64,000 nt of DNA from Sphaerolaimus hirsutus (Eukaryota; Nematoda; Chromadorea; Monhysterida; Sphaerolaimidae), in assembly GCA_964036195.1 (NCBI GenBank), contig OZ038455.1:124001-188000 (forward strand), written 5' to 3'. The notes under the pieces are model-generated. The model was given only the letters and a program-made list of their open reading frames with translations, was not told the origin of the DNA and did no database searches. A program made the translations under genes and the position numbers. Shown here piece by piece: positions 1 through 13,800 of this stretch (the first letter of the stretch is position 1; each line of letters starts with the position of its first letter).

Positions 1-3000
1 CGTTACGCAGATCTGCATTGTGCTTTCACAGGTGATGCAAACTGCGGGAATTGACCTGAAAGCACGTTTTGATTTCTTAGGTATAAAGTAGCGACAGGAA
101 ACCCCCATCAAAGTTTGTGGATTCTGATAGAGGACATTGTGGGCTTTGCAACGGTGTAAAATATAGCCGTTACGCGGATCTGCATTGTGCTTTTGCAGGC
201 AATGCAAACTGCGGGAATTGACCTGAAAGCACGTTTTGATTTCTTAGGTATAAAGTAGCAACAGGGAACCCCCATCAAAGTTTGTGGATTCTGATAGAGA
301 ACATTGTGGGCTTTGCAACAGTGTAAAATATAGCCATTGCGCAAATCTGCATTGTGCTTTCACAGGCAATGCAAACTGCGGGAACTGACCTGAAAGCACG
401 TTTTGAGTTCTTAGGTATAAAGTAGCAATGGGGAACCCCCTATAAACTTTGTGGCTTCTGATAGAGGACATTGTGGGCTTCACAACAGTTTAAAATATAG
501 CCGTTACGCGGATCTGCATTGTGCTTTCACAGGCGCTGCAAACTGCAGGAACTGACCTGAAAGCACGTTTTGATTTCTTAGGTATAAAGTAGCAACAGGG
601 AACCCCCTATAAACTTTGTGGATTCTGATAGAGGACATTGTGGGCTTTGCAACGGTGTAAAATATAGCCGTTACGCGGATCTGCATTGTGCTTTTGCAGG
701 CAAAGCAAACTGCCGTAATCGACCTGAAAGCATGTTTTGATTTCTTAGGTATAAAGTAGCAACAGGGAACCCCCTATAAACTTTGTGGATTCTGATAGAG
801 GACATTGTGGGCTTTGCAACGGTGTAAAATATAGCCGTTACGCAGATCTGCATTGTGCTTTCACAGGTGATGCAAACTGCGGGAATTGACCTGAAAGCAC
901 GTTTTGATTTCTTAGGTATAAAGTAGCGACAGGAAACCCCCATCAAAGTTTGTGGATTCTGATAGGGGACATTGTGGGCTTCGCAAAGGGGTAAAATATA
1001 GCCGTTACGCAGATCTGCATTGTGCTTTCTCAGGCGATGCAAACTGCCGTAATTGACCTGAAACCACGTTTTGATTTCTTAGGTATAAAGTAGCGACAGG
1101 GAACCCCCATCAAAGTTTGTGGATTCTGATAGAGGACATTGTGGGCTTCGCAACAGTGTAAAATATAGCCGTTACGCGGATCTGCATTGTGCTTTCACAG
1201 GCGATGCAAACTGCGGGAACTGACCTGAAAGCACGTTTTGAGTTCTTAGGTATATTGCAACGGTGTAAAATATAGCCGTTACGCGGATCTGCATTGTGCT
1301 TTCACAGGCGATGCAAACTGCGGAAACTGACCTGAAAGCACGTTTTGAGTTCTTAGGTATAAAGTAGTGACGGGGAACCCCCATCAAAGTTTGTGGATTC
1401 TGATAGAGAACATTGTGGGCTTCGCAACGGTGTAAAATATAGCCGTTACACGGATCTGCATTGTGCTTTCACAGGCGATGCAAACTGCGGGAACTGACCT
1501 GAAAGCACGTTTTGATTTCTTAGGTATAAAGTAGCGATGGGGAACCCCCTATAAACTTTGTGGACTCTGATAGAGGACATTGTGGGCTTCGCAATGGTGT
1601 AAAATATAGCCGTTACACGGATCTGCATTGTGCTTTCACAGGTGATGCAAACTGCGGGAATTGACCTGAAAGCACGTTTTGATTTCTTAGGTATAAAGTA
1701 GCGACAGGAAACCCCCGTCAAAGTTTGTGGATTCTGATAGGGGACATTGTGGGCTTCGCAACGGTGTAAAATATAGCCGTTACGCAGATCTGCATTGTGC
1801 TTTCACAGGTGATGCAAACTGCGGGAATTGACCTGAAAGCACGTTTTGATTTCTTAGGTATAAAGTAGCGACAGGAAACCCCCATCAAAGTTTGTGGATT
1901 CTGATAGAGGACATTGTGGGCTTTGCAACGGTGTAAAATATAGCCGTTACGCGGATCTGCATTGTGCTTTCGCAGGTGATGCAAACTGTGGGAATTGACC
2001 TGAAAGCACGTTTTGATTTCTTAGGTATAAAGTAGCAACAGGGAACCCCCATCAAAGTTTGTGGATTCTGATAGAGAACATTGTGGGCTTTGCAACAGTG
2101 TAAAATATAGCCATTGCGCAAATCTGCATTGTGCTTTCACAGGCAATGCAAACTGCGGGAACTGACCTGAAAGCACGTTTTGAGTTCTTAGGTATAAAGT
2201 AGCAATGGGGAACCCCCTATAAACTTTGTGGCTTCTGATAGAGGACATTGTGGGCTTCACAACAGTTTAAAATATAGCCGTTACGCGGATCTGCATTGTG
2301 CTTTCACAGGCGCTGCAAACTGCAGGAACTGACCTGAAAGCACGTTTTGATTTCTTAGGTATAAAGTAGCAACAGGGAACCCCCTATAAACTTTGTGGAT
2401 TCTGATAGAGGACATTGTGGGCTTTGCAACGGTGTAAAATATAGCCGTTACGCGGATCTGCATTGTGCTTTTGCAGGCAAAGCAAACTGCCGTAATCGAC
2501 CTGAAAGCATGTTTTGATTTCTTAGGTATAAAGTAGCAACAGGGAACCCCCTATAAACTTTGTGGATTCTGATAGAGGACATTGTGGGCTTTGCAACGGT
2601 GTAAAATATAGCCGTTACGCGGATCTGCATTGTGCTTTTGCAGGCAAAGCAAACTGCCGTAATCGACCTGAAAGCATGTTTTGATTTCTTAGGTATAAAG
2701 TAGCAACAGGGAACCCCCTATAAACTTTGTGGATTCTGATAGAGGACATTGTGGGCTTTGCAACGGTGTAAAATATAGCCGTTACGCAGATCTGCATTGT
2801 GCTTTCACAGGTGATGCAAACTGCGGGAATTGACCTGAAAGCACGTTTTGATTTCTTAGGTATAAAGTAGCGACAGGAAACCCCCATCAAAGTTTGTGGA
2901 TTCTGATAGGGGACATTGTGGGCTTCGCAAAGGGGTAAAATATAGCCGTTACGCAGATCTGCATTGTGCTTTCTCAGGCGATGCAAACTGCCGTAATTGA

Positions 3001-6000
3001 CCTGAAACCACGTTTTGATTTCTTAGGTATAAAGTAGCGACAGGGAACCCCCATCAAAGTTTGTGGATTCTGATAGAGGACATTGTGGGCTTCGCAACAG
3101 TGTAAAATATAGCCGTTACGCGGATCTGCATTGTGCTTTCACAGGCGATGCAAACTGCGGGAACTGACCTGAAAGCACGTTTTGAGTTCTTAGGTATATT
3201 GCAACGGTGTAAAATATAGCCGTTACGCGGATCTGCATTGTGCTTTCACAGGCGATGCAAACTGCGGAAACTGACCTGAAAGCACGTTTTGAGTTCTTAG
3301 GTATAAAGTAGTGACGGGGAACCCCCATCAAAGTTTGTGGATTCTGATAGAGAACATTGTGGGCTTCGCAACGGTGTAAAATATAGCCGTTACACGGATC
3401 TGCATTGTGCTTTCACAGGCGATGCAAACTGCGGGAACTGACCTGAAAGCACGTTTTGATTTCTTAGGTATAAAGTAGCGATGGGGAACCCCCTATAAAC
3501 TTTGTGGACTCTGATAGAGGACATTGTGGGCTTCGCAATGGTGTAAAATATAGCCGTTACACGGATCTGCATTGTGCTTTCACAGGTGATGCAAACTGCG
3601 GGAATTGACCTGAAAGCACGTTTTGATTTCTTAGGTATAAAGTAGCGACAGGAAACCCCCGTCAAAGTTTGTGGATTCTGATAGGGGACATTGTGGGCTT
3701 CGCAACGGTGTAAAATATAGCCGTTACGCAGATCTGCATTGTGCTTTCACAGGTGATGCAAACTGCGGGAATTGACCTGAAAGCACGTTTTGATTTCTTA
3801 GGTATAAAGTAGCGACAGGAAACCCCCATCAAAGTTTGTGGATTCTGATAGAGGACATTGTGGGCTTTGCAACGGTGTAAAATATAGCCGTTACGCGGAT
3901 CTGCATTGTGCTTTCGCAGGTGATGCAAACTGTGGGAATTGACCTGAAAGCACGTTTTGATTTCTTAGGTATAAAGTAGCAACAGGGAACCCCCATCAAA
4001 GTTTGTGGATTCTGATAGAGAACATTGTGGGCTTTGCAACAGTGTAAAATATAGCCATTGCGCAAATCTGCATTGTGCTTTCACAGGCAATGCAAACTGC
4101 GGGAACTGACCTGAAAGCACGTTTTGAGTTCTTAGGTATAAAGTAGCAATGGGGAACCCCCTATAAACTTTGTGGCTTCTGATAGAGGACATTGTGGGCT
4201 TCACAACAGTTTAAAATATAGCCGTTACGCGGATCTGCATTGTGCTTTCACAGGCGCTGCAAACTGCAGGAACTGACCTGAAAGCACGTTTTGATTTCTT
4301 AGGTATAAAGTAGCAACAGGGAACCCCCTATAAACTTTGTGGATTCTGATAGAGGACATTGTGGGCTTTGCAACGGTGTAAAATATAGCCGTTACGCGGA
4401 TCTGCATTGTGCTTTTGCAGGCAAAGCAAACTGCCGTAATCGACCTGAAAGCATGTTTTGATTTCTTAGGTATAAAGTAGCAACAGGGAACCCCCTATAA
4501 ACTTTGTGGATTCTGATAGAGGACATTGTGGGCTTTGCAACGGTGTAAAATATAGCCGTTACGCAGATCTGCATTGTGCTTTCACAGGTGATGCAAACTG
4601 CGGGAATTGACCTGAAAGCACGTTTTGATTTCTTAGGTATAAAGTAGCGACAGGAAACCCCCATCAAAGTTTGTGGATTCTGATAGGGGACATTGTGGGC
4701 TTTGCAACGGTGTAAAATATAGCCGTTACGCAGATCTGCATTGTGCTTTCACAGGTGATGCAAACTGCGGGAATTGACCTGAAAGCACATTTTGATTTCT
4801 TAGGTATAAAGTAGCGACAGGGAACCCCCATCAAAGTTTGTGGATTCTGATAGGGGACATTGTGGGCTTCGCAAAGGGGTAAAATATAGCCGTTACGCAG
4901 ATCTGCATTGTGCTTTCTCAGGCGATGCAAACTGCCGTAATTGACCTGAAACCACGTTTTGATTTCTTAGGTATAAAGTAGCGACAGGGAACCCCCATCA
5001 AAGTTTGTGGATTCTGATAGAGGACATTGTGGGCTTCGCAACGGTGTAAAATATAGCCGTTACGCGGATCTGCATTGTGCTTTTGCAGGCGATGCAAACT
5101 GCGGGAATTGACCTGAAAGCACATTTTGATTTCTTAGGTATAAAGTAGCGACAGGGAACCCCCATCAAAGTTTGTGGATTCTGATAGAGAACATTGTGGG
5201 CTTTGCAACAGTGTAAAATATAGCCGTTGCGCAAATCTGCATTGTGCTTTCACAGGCGATGCAAACTGTGGGAACTGACCTGAAAGCACGTTTTGAGTTC
5301 TTAGGTATAAAGTAGCGACGGGGAACCCCCATCAAAGTTTGTGGATTCTGATAGAGAACATTGTGGGCTACGCAACGGTGTAAAATATAGCTGTTACACG
5401 GATCTGCATTGTGCTTTCACAGGCAATGCAAACTGCGGGAACTGACCTGAAAGCACGTTTTGATTTCTTAGGTATAAAGTAGCAATGGGGAACCCCCTAT
5501 AAACTTTGTGGCTTCTGATAGAGGACATTGTGGGCTTCACAACGGTTTAAAATATGGCCGTTACGCGGATCTGCATTGTGCTTTCACAGGCACTGCAAAC
5601 TGCGGGAACTGACCTGAAAGCACGTTTTGATTTCTTAGGTATATTGCAACAGTGTAAAATATAGCCGTTACGCGGATCTGCATTGTGCTTTCACAGGCAA
5701 TGCAAACTGCGGAAACTTACCTGAAAGCACGTTTTGAGTTCTTAGGTATAAAGTAGTGATGGGGAACCCCCATCAAAGTTTGTGGATTCTGATAGAGAAC
5801 ATTGTGGGCTTCGCAACGGTGTAAAATATAGCCGTTACACGGATCTGCATTGTGCTTTCGCAGGTGATGCAAACTGTGGGAATTGACCTGAAAGCACGTT
5901 TTGATTTCTTAGGTATAAAGTAGCAACAGGGAACCCCCATCAAAGTTTGTGGATTCTGATAGAGAACATTGTGGGCTTTGCAACGGTGTAAAATATAGCC

Positions 6001-9000
6001 GTTACGCGGATCTGCATTGTGCTTTTGCAGGCAAAGCAAACTGCCGTAATCGACCTGAAAGCATGTTTTGATTTCTTAGGTATAAAGTAGCAACAGGGAA
6101 CCCCCTATAAACTTTGTGGATTCTGATAGAGGACATTGTGGGCTTTGCAACGGTGTAAAATATAGCCGTTACGCAGATCTGCATTGTGCTTTCACAGGTG
6201 ATGCAAACTGCGGGAATTGACCTGAAAGCACGTTTTGATTTCTTAGGTATAAAGTAGCGACAGGAAACCCCCATCAAAGTTTGTGGATTCTGATAGGGGA
6301 CATTGTGGGCTTTGCAACGGTGTAAAATATAGCCGTTACGCAGATCTTCATTGTGCTTTCACAGGTGATGCAAACTGCGGGAATTGACCTGAAAGCACAT
6401 TTTGATTTCTTAGGTATAAAGTAGCGACAGGGAACCCCCATCAAAGTTTGTGGATTCTGATAGGGGACATTGTGGGCTTCGCAAAGGGGTAAAATATAGC
6501 CGTTACGCAGATCTGCATTGTGCTTTCTCAGGCGATGCAAACTGCCGTAATTGACCTGAAACCACGTTTTGATTTCTTAGGTATAAAGTAGCGACAGGGA
6601 ACCCCCATCAAAGTTTGTGGATTCTGATAGAGGACATTGTGGGCTTCGCAACGGTGTAAAATATAGCCGTTACGCGGATCTGCATTGTGCTTTTGCAGGC
6701 GATGCAAACTGCGGGAATTGACCTGAAAGCACATTTTGATTTCTTAGGTATAAAGTAGCGACAGGGAACCCCCATCAAAGTTTGTGGATTCTGATAGAGA
6801 ACATTGTGGGCTTTGCAACAGTGTAAAATATAGCCGTTGCGCAAATCTGCATTGTGCTTTCACAGGCGATGCAAACTGTGGGAACTGACCTGAAAGCACG
6901 TTTTGAGTTCTTAGGTATAAAGTAGCGACGGGGAACCCCCATCAAAGTTTGTGGATTCTGATAGAGAACATTGTGGGCTACGCAACGGTGTAAAATATAG
7001 CTGTTACACGGATCTGCATTGTGCTTTCACAGGCAATGCAAACTGCGGGAACTGACCTGAAAGCACGTTTTGATTTCTTAGGTATAAAGTAGCAATGGGG
7101 AACCCCCTATAAACTTTGTGGCTTCTGATAGAGGACATTGTGGGCTTCACAACGGTTTAAAATATGGCCGTTACGCGGATCTGCATTGTGCTTTCACAGG
7201 CACTGCAAACTGCGGGAACTGACCTGAAAGCACGTTTTGATTTCTTAGGTATATTGCAACAGTGTAAAATATAGCCGTTACGCGGATCTGCATTGTGCTT
7301 TCACAGGCAATGCAAACTGCGGAAACTTACCTGAAAGCACGTTTTGAGTTCTTAGGTATAAAGTAGTGATGGGGAACCCCCATCAAAGTTTGTGGATTCT
7401 GATAGAGAACATTGTGGGCTTCGCAACGGTGTAAAATATAGCCGTTACACGGATCTGCATTGTGCTTTCGCAGGTGATGCAAACTGTGGGAATTGACCTG
7501 AAAGCACGTTTTGATTTCTTAGGTATAAAGTAGCAACAGGGAACCCCCATCAAAGTTTGTGGATTCTGATAGAGAACATTGTGGGCTTTGCAACAGTGTA
7601 AAATATAGCCATTGCGCAAATCTGCATTGTGCTTTCACAGGCAATGCAAACTGCGGGAACTGACCTGAAAGCACGTTTTGAGTTCTTAGGTATAAAGTAG
7701 CAATGGGGAACCCCCTATAAACTTTGTGGCTTCTGATAGAGGACATTGTGGGCTTCACAACAGTTTAAAATATAGCCGTTACGCGGATCTGCATTGTGCT
7801 TTCACAGGCGCTGCAAACTGCAGGAACTGACCTGAAAGCACGTTTTGATTTCTTAGGTATAAAGTAGCAACAGGGAACCCCCTATAAACTTTGTGGATTC
7901 TGATAGAGGACATTGTGGGCTTTGCAACGGTGTAAAATATAGCCGTTACGCGGATCTGCATTGTGCTTTTGCAGGCAAAGCAAACTGCCGTAATCGACCT
8001 GAAAGCATGTTTTGATTTCTTAGGTATAAAGTAGCAACAGGGAACCCCCTATAAACTTTGTGGATTCTGATAGAGGACATTGTGGGCTTTGCAACGGTGT
8101 AAAATATAGCCGTTACGCAGATCTGCATTGTGCTTTCACAGGTGATGCAAACTGCGGGAATTGACCTGAAAGCACGTTTTGATTTCTTAGGTATAAAGTA
8201 GCGACAGGAAACCCCCATCAAAGTTTGTGGATTCTGATAGGGGACATTGTGGGCTTTGCAACGGTGTAAAATATAGCCGTTACGCAGATCTGCATTGTGC
8301 TTTCACAGGTGATGCAAACTGCGGGAATTGACCTGAAAGCACATTTTGATTTCTTAGGTATAAAGTAGCGACAGGGAACCCCCATCAAAGTTTGTGGATT
8401 CTGATAGGGGACATTGTGGGCTTCGCAAAGGGGTAAAATATAGCCGTTACGCAGATCTGCATTGTGCTTTCTCAGGCGATGCAAACTGCCGTAATTGACC
8501 TGAAACCACGTTTTGATTTCTTAGGTATAAAGTAGCGACAGGGAACCCCCATCAAAGTTTGTGGATTCTGATAGAGGACATTGTGGGCTTCGCAACGGTG
8601 TAAAATATAGCCGTTACGCGGATCTGCATTGTGCTTTTGCAGGCGATGCAAACTGCGGGAATTGACCTGAAAGCACATTTTGATTTCTTAGGTATAAAGT
8701 AGCGACAGGGAACCCCCATCAAAGTTTGTGGATTCTGATAGAGAACATTGTGGGCTTTGCAACAGTGTAAAATATAGCCGTTGCGCAAATCTGCATTGTG
8801 CTTTCACAGGCGATGCAAACTGTGGGAACTGACCTGAAAGCACGTTTTGAGTTCTTAGGTATAAAGTAGCGACGGGGAACCCCCATCAAAGTTTGTGGAT
8901 TCTGATAGAGAACATTGTGGGCTACGCAACGGTGTAAAATATAGCTGTTACACGGATCTGCATTGTGCTTTCACAGGCAATGCAAACTGCGGGAACTGAC

Positions 9001-12000
9001 CTGAAAGCACGTTTTGATTTCTTAGGTATAAAGTAGCAATGGGGAACCCCCTATAAACTTTGTGGCTTCTGATAGAGGACATTGTGGGCTTCACAACGGT
9101 TTAAAATATGGCCGTTACGCGGATCTGCATTGTGCTTTCACAGGCACTGCAAACTGCGGGAACTGACCTGAAAGCACGTTTTGATTTCTTAGGTATATTG
9201 CAACAGTGTAAAATATAGCCGTTACGCGGATCTGCATTGTGCTTTCACAGGCAATGCAAACTGCGGAAACTTACCTGAAAGCACGTTTTGAGTTCTTAGG
9301 TATAAAGTAGTGATGGGGAACCCCCATCAAAGTTTGTGGATTCTGATAGAGAACATTGTGGGCTTCGCAACGGTGTAAAATATAGCCGTTACACGGATCT
9401 GCATTGTGCTTTCGCAGGTGATGCAAACTGTGGGAATTGACCTGAAAGCACGTTTTGATTTCTTAGGTATAAAGTAGCAACAGGGAACCCCCATCAAAGT
9501 TTGTGGATTCTGATAGAGAACATTGTGGGCTTTGCAACAGTGTAAAATATAGCCATTGCGCAAATCTGCATTGTGCTTTCACAGGCAATGCAAACTGCGG
9601 GAACTGACCTGAAAGCACGTTTTGAGTTCTTAGGTATAAAGTAGCAATGGGGAACCCCCTATAAACTTTGTGGCTTCTGATAGAGGACATTGTGGGCTTC
9701 ACAACAGTTTAAAATATAGCCGTTACGCGGATCTGCATTGTGCTTTCACAGGCGCTGCAAACTGCAGGAACTGACCTGAAAGCACGTTTTGATTTCTTAG
9801 GTATAAAGTAGCAACAGGGAACCCCCTATAAACTTTGTGGATTCTGATAGAGGACATTGTGGGCTTTGCAACGGTGTAAAATATAGCCGTTACGCGGATC
9901 TGCATTGTGCTTTTGCAGGCAAAGCAAACTGCCGTAATCGACCTGAAAGCATGTTTTGATTTCATAGGTATAAAGTAGCAACAGGGAACCCCCTATAAAC
10001 TTTGTGGATTCTGATAGAGGACATTGTGGGCTTTGCAACGGTGTAAAATATAGCCGTTACGCAGATCTGCATTGTGCTTTCACAGGTGATGCAAACTGCG
10101 GGAATTGACCTGAAAGCACGTTTTGATTTCTTAGGTATAAAGTAGCGACAGGAAACCCCCATCAAAGTTTGTGGATTCTGATAGGGGACATTGTGGGCTT
10201 TGCAACGGTGTAAAATATAGCCGTTACGCAGATCTGCATTGTGCTTTCACAGGTGATGCAAACTGCGGGAATTGACCTGAAAGCACATTTTGATTTCTTA
10301 GGTATAAAGTAGCGACAGGGAACCCCCATCAAAGTTTGTGGATTCTGATAGGGGACATTGTGGGCTTCGCAAAGGGGTAAAATATAGCCGTTACGCAGAT
10401 CTGCATTGTGCTTTCTCAGGCGATGCAAACTGCCGTAATTGACCTGAAACCACGTTTTGATTTCTTAGGTATAAAGTAGCGACAGGGAACCCCCATCAAA
10501 GTTTGTGGATTCTGATAGAGGACATTGTGGGCTTCGCAACGGTGTAAAATATAGCCGTTACGCGGATCTGCATTGTGCTTTTGCAGGCGATGCAAACTGC
10601 GGGAATTGACCTGAAAGCACATTTTGATTTCTTAGGTATAAAGTAGCGACAGGGAACCCCCATCAAAGTTTGTGGATTCTGATAGAGAACATTGTGGGCT
10701 TTGCAACAGTGTAAAATATAGCCGTTGCGCAAATCTGCATTGTGCTTTCACAGGCGATGCAAACTGTGGGAACTGACCTGAAAGCACGTTTTGAGTTCTT
10801 AGGTATAAAGTAGCGACGGGGAACCCCCATCAAAGTTTGTGGATTCTGATAGAGAACATTGTGGGCTACGCAACGGTGTAAAATATAGCTGTTACACGGA
10901 TCTGCATTGTGCTTTCACAGGCAATGCAAACTGCGGGAACTGACCTGAAAGCACGTTTTGATTTCTTAGGTATAAAGTAGCAATGGGGAACCCCCTATAA
11001 ACTTTGTGGCTTCTGATAGAGGACATTGTGGGCTTCACAACGGTTTAAAATATGGCCGTTACGCGGATCTGCATTGTGCTTTCACAGGCACTGCAAACTG
11101 CGGGAACTGACCTGAAAGCACGTTTTGATTTCTTAGGTATATTGCAACAGTGTAAAATATAGCCGTTACGCGGATCTGCATTGTGCTTTCACAGGCAATG
11201 CAAACTGCGGAAACTTACCTGAAAGCACGTTTTGAGTTCTTAGGTATAAAGTAGTGATGGGGAACCCCCATCAAAGTTTGTGGATTCTGATAGAGAACAT
11301 TGTGGGCTTCGCAACGGTGTAAAATATAGCCGTTACACGGATCTGCATTGTGCTTTCACAGGCGATGCAAACTGCGGGAACTGACCTGAAAGCACGTTTT
11401 GATTTCTTAGGTATAAAGTAGCGATGGGGAACCCCCTATAAACTTTGTGGACTCTGATAGAGGACATTGTGGGCTTCGCAATGGTGTAAAATATAGCCGT
11501 TACACGGATCTGCATTGTGCTTTCACAGGCAATGCAAACTGTGGGAACTGACCTGAAAGCACGTTTTGATTTCTTAGGTATAAAGTAGCAATGGGGAACC
11601 CCCTATAAACTTTGTGGCTTCTGATAGAGGACATTGTGGGCTTCACAACGGTTTAAAATATAGTTGTTACGCGGATCTGCATTGTGCTTTCACAGGTGCT
11701 GCAAACTGCGGGAACTGACCTGAAAGCACGTTTTGATTTCTTAGGTATAAAGTAGCAACAGGGAACCCCCTATAAACTTTGTGGATTCTGATAGAGGACA
11801 TTGTGGGCTTTGCAACGGTGTAAAATATAGCCGTTACGCAGATCTGCATTGTGCTTTTGCAGGCAAAGCAAACTGCCGTAATCGACCTGAAAGCACGTTT
11901 TGATTTCTTAGGTATAAAGTAGCGACAGGGAACCCCCTATAAACTTTGTGGATTCTGATAGAGGACATTGTGGGCTTCGCAACGGTGTAAAATATAGCCG

Positions 12001-12577
12001 TTACGCAGATCTGCATTGTGCTTTCACAGGTGATGCAAACTGCGGGAATTGACCTGAAAGCACGTTTTGATTTCTTAGGTATAAAGTAGCGACAGGAAAC
12101 CCCCATCAAAGTTTGTGGATTCTGATAGGGGACATTGTGGGCTTCGCGACGGGGTAAAATATAGCCGTTACGCAGATCTGCATTGTGCTTTCTCAGGCGA
12201 TGCAAACTGCCGTAATTGACCGGAAACCACGTTTTGATTTCTTAGGTATAAAGTAGCGACAGGGAACCCCCATCAAAGTTTGTGGATTCTGATAGAGGAC
12301 ATTGTGGGCTTCGCAACAGTGTAAAATATAGCCGTTACGCAGATCTGCATTGTGCTTTCTCAGGCGATGCAAACTGCCATAATTGACCTGAAACCACATT
12401 TTGATTTCTTAGGTATAAAGTAGCGACAGGGAACCCCCATCAAAGTTTGTGGATTCTGATAGAGGACATTGTGGGCTTCGCAACGGTGTAAAATATAGCC
12501 GTTACGCGGATCTGCATTGTGCTTTCACAGGCGATGCAAACTGCCGTAATTGACCTGAAACCACGTTTTGATTTCTT
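1..12577. repeat. 167-bp satellite array with 1944-bp higher-order repeat
   Basis: The block is a head-to-tail array of a 167-bp monomer, roughly 75-80 copies. Every monomer carries blocks such as GATCTGCATTGTGCTTT, TTCTTAGGTATAAAGTAG and GTAAAATATAG. A shortened 107-bp monomer, in which TTAGGTATA jumps directly to TTGCAAC, occurs at about 1251, 3195, 5640, 7250, 9194 and 11138. The spacings are 1944, 2445, 1610, 1944 and 1944. 1944 equals eleven 167-bp monomers plus one of 107, and the other two spacings differ by exactly +3 and -2 monomers. Equivalent monomers in different higher-order units are almost identical, while neighbours within a unit differ more. This is the pattern of unequal exchange. 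The array starts before base 1 and breaks off inside a monomer at 12577. Short antisense reading frames occur because 167 is not a multiple of three; they are not genes. Confidence 0.97.
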
Positions 12578-12614
12578 TTGATGCAATTGAATGTGCATCA
12601 CCAATGGATGTGTA

Positions 12615-12685
12615 CCGTATTACCTCGAATTAACCCCCCCCCCCTGAATTAGCCGCCCTCTAATTAACTCCCCTTAGAATGGGCT
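12615..12685. mobile_element. TA-target MITE, left-end fragment
   Basis: Begins CCGTATTACCTCGAATTA after a TA, followed by C-rich blocks and AATTAGCC/AATTAACTCC units typical of the MITE family that recurs through the window. No matching right end is close by, so it is a fragment near the satellite edge. Confidence 0.6.
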
Positions 12686-13329
12686 GAATACATTATGAAT
12701 TTGACGGAGTCTCCTAATGGTTTTTGTTGCATGTTTTGTCAAAAAGAATAGTCGAATGAAAAGGTTGATGAAAGTTGATGAGTGGTAAAATTGAACAAAT
12801 TATTTTACTAAAAACTACAACAAACAAAACGTGAAGTGTAATTCAAGATACCCAATAAATCACAATGATTAATGAACCGAATAGAATTTATTTATAAAAA
12901 AAACTTTGAAAAATTTTATGAAGTTCGCCAATGTTGTAAAACCCAAAATGTAGACGCCAAAAATCTGCATTTAGTAAAGAACAGCACACATTAATTTTGA
13001 TGATAATATGCAACAACGGTCAAAACTGAATACCTGATTTCCCTCAAAATCTGTAACAAGTTTTGACGTCGGAATTCCAAATGGCCTTTGAATAGTCTTT
13101 TACTAAAATTTGGCTAATTTCTCAAATCAAACTAAAATGTCATTTCAATGGAAATTTTCAAAGAAAGCGTTATTCTGAAATGTTCTAAGTGATTGATGGA
13201 TTATTGAACTGCGATTTTCGTTTCGGAATTCCATAATTCCGTGCAGCAAATAACATACCTATTAATAATCAATTGTAGGATAATATCTTAACGTGAATAT
13301 ACTTCAGAAATGGAACGACCAACACTTAC
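12686..13329. other. AT-rich stretch without a recognisable gene
   Basis: Low-complexity, AT-rich DNA between the satellite-proximal MITE end and the next transposon fragment. I see no open frame with coding character, no RNA gene and no clear inverted repeat. Confidence 0.4.
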
Positions 13330-13800
13330 AGACGAAAGTTAAAAGTACTTATCATTTTTCAAACTAAACGAAAACGAAAGAAATCTTTTTTACACCCCCC
13401 CCCCCGAGTACAAAAAACGTAAAGTATTTTTTTTTTCACACTGCGTAAAGGTGAGTAGACGTATTTACAAACCAAACCAGTACTTTTTCTCACGGAAAAC
13501 GTAAACGCGAGTATTTTTTGTACCCAGGCAAACATAAAAGTGAGTAAGAAGAAAAGTGAGAGTCGTCGCTTTCCCTACCCGTCGCAACTTTGATAATTTC
13601 CGCCACCAGTTTCACACCCATTTCAATTACTTTGAGTTGTTTCTTTCTTTTTATGCACCCATTAACTTTGCGTTATACGTTTTCTGTACTCACATGCTTT
13701 CAGAGCGTACGCGTAAATGTGAGTGCAGGTATTTTTCCAAAGGAAACGTAAATGTATTTATCGAGTATATGTATTTGTCAAGTAAACATAAATACACCGC
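13330..13800. mobile_element. hAT-like element of the AACGTAAA family (fragment)
   Basis: Repeated AACGTAAAG, GTGAGTA and GTACTTTTT words and a CTGTACTCACATGCTTTC block match the better-preserved copies at 42086-42568 and 49600-50066. The termini are not clear here, so the limits are approximate. Confidence 0.4.

Noticed and set aside
108-12399. Dozens of minus-strand ORFs of 60-123 codons with similar protein sequences
   Set aside because: They are translations of the 167-bp satellite in shifting frames, recur with the repeat period and have no domain. Not a protein family.
1-12577. CRISPR-like or CENP-B-box interpretation of the array
   Set aside because: There are no unique spacers between short repeats; the whole 167-bp unit repeats. 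I found no match to the 17-bp CENP-B box consensus in the monomer.
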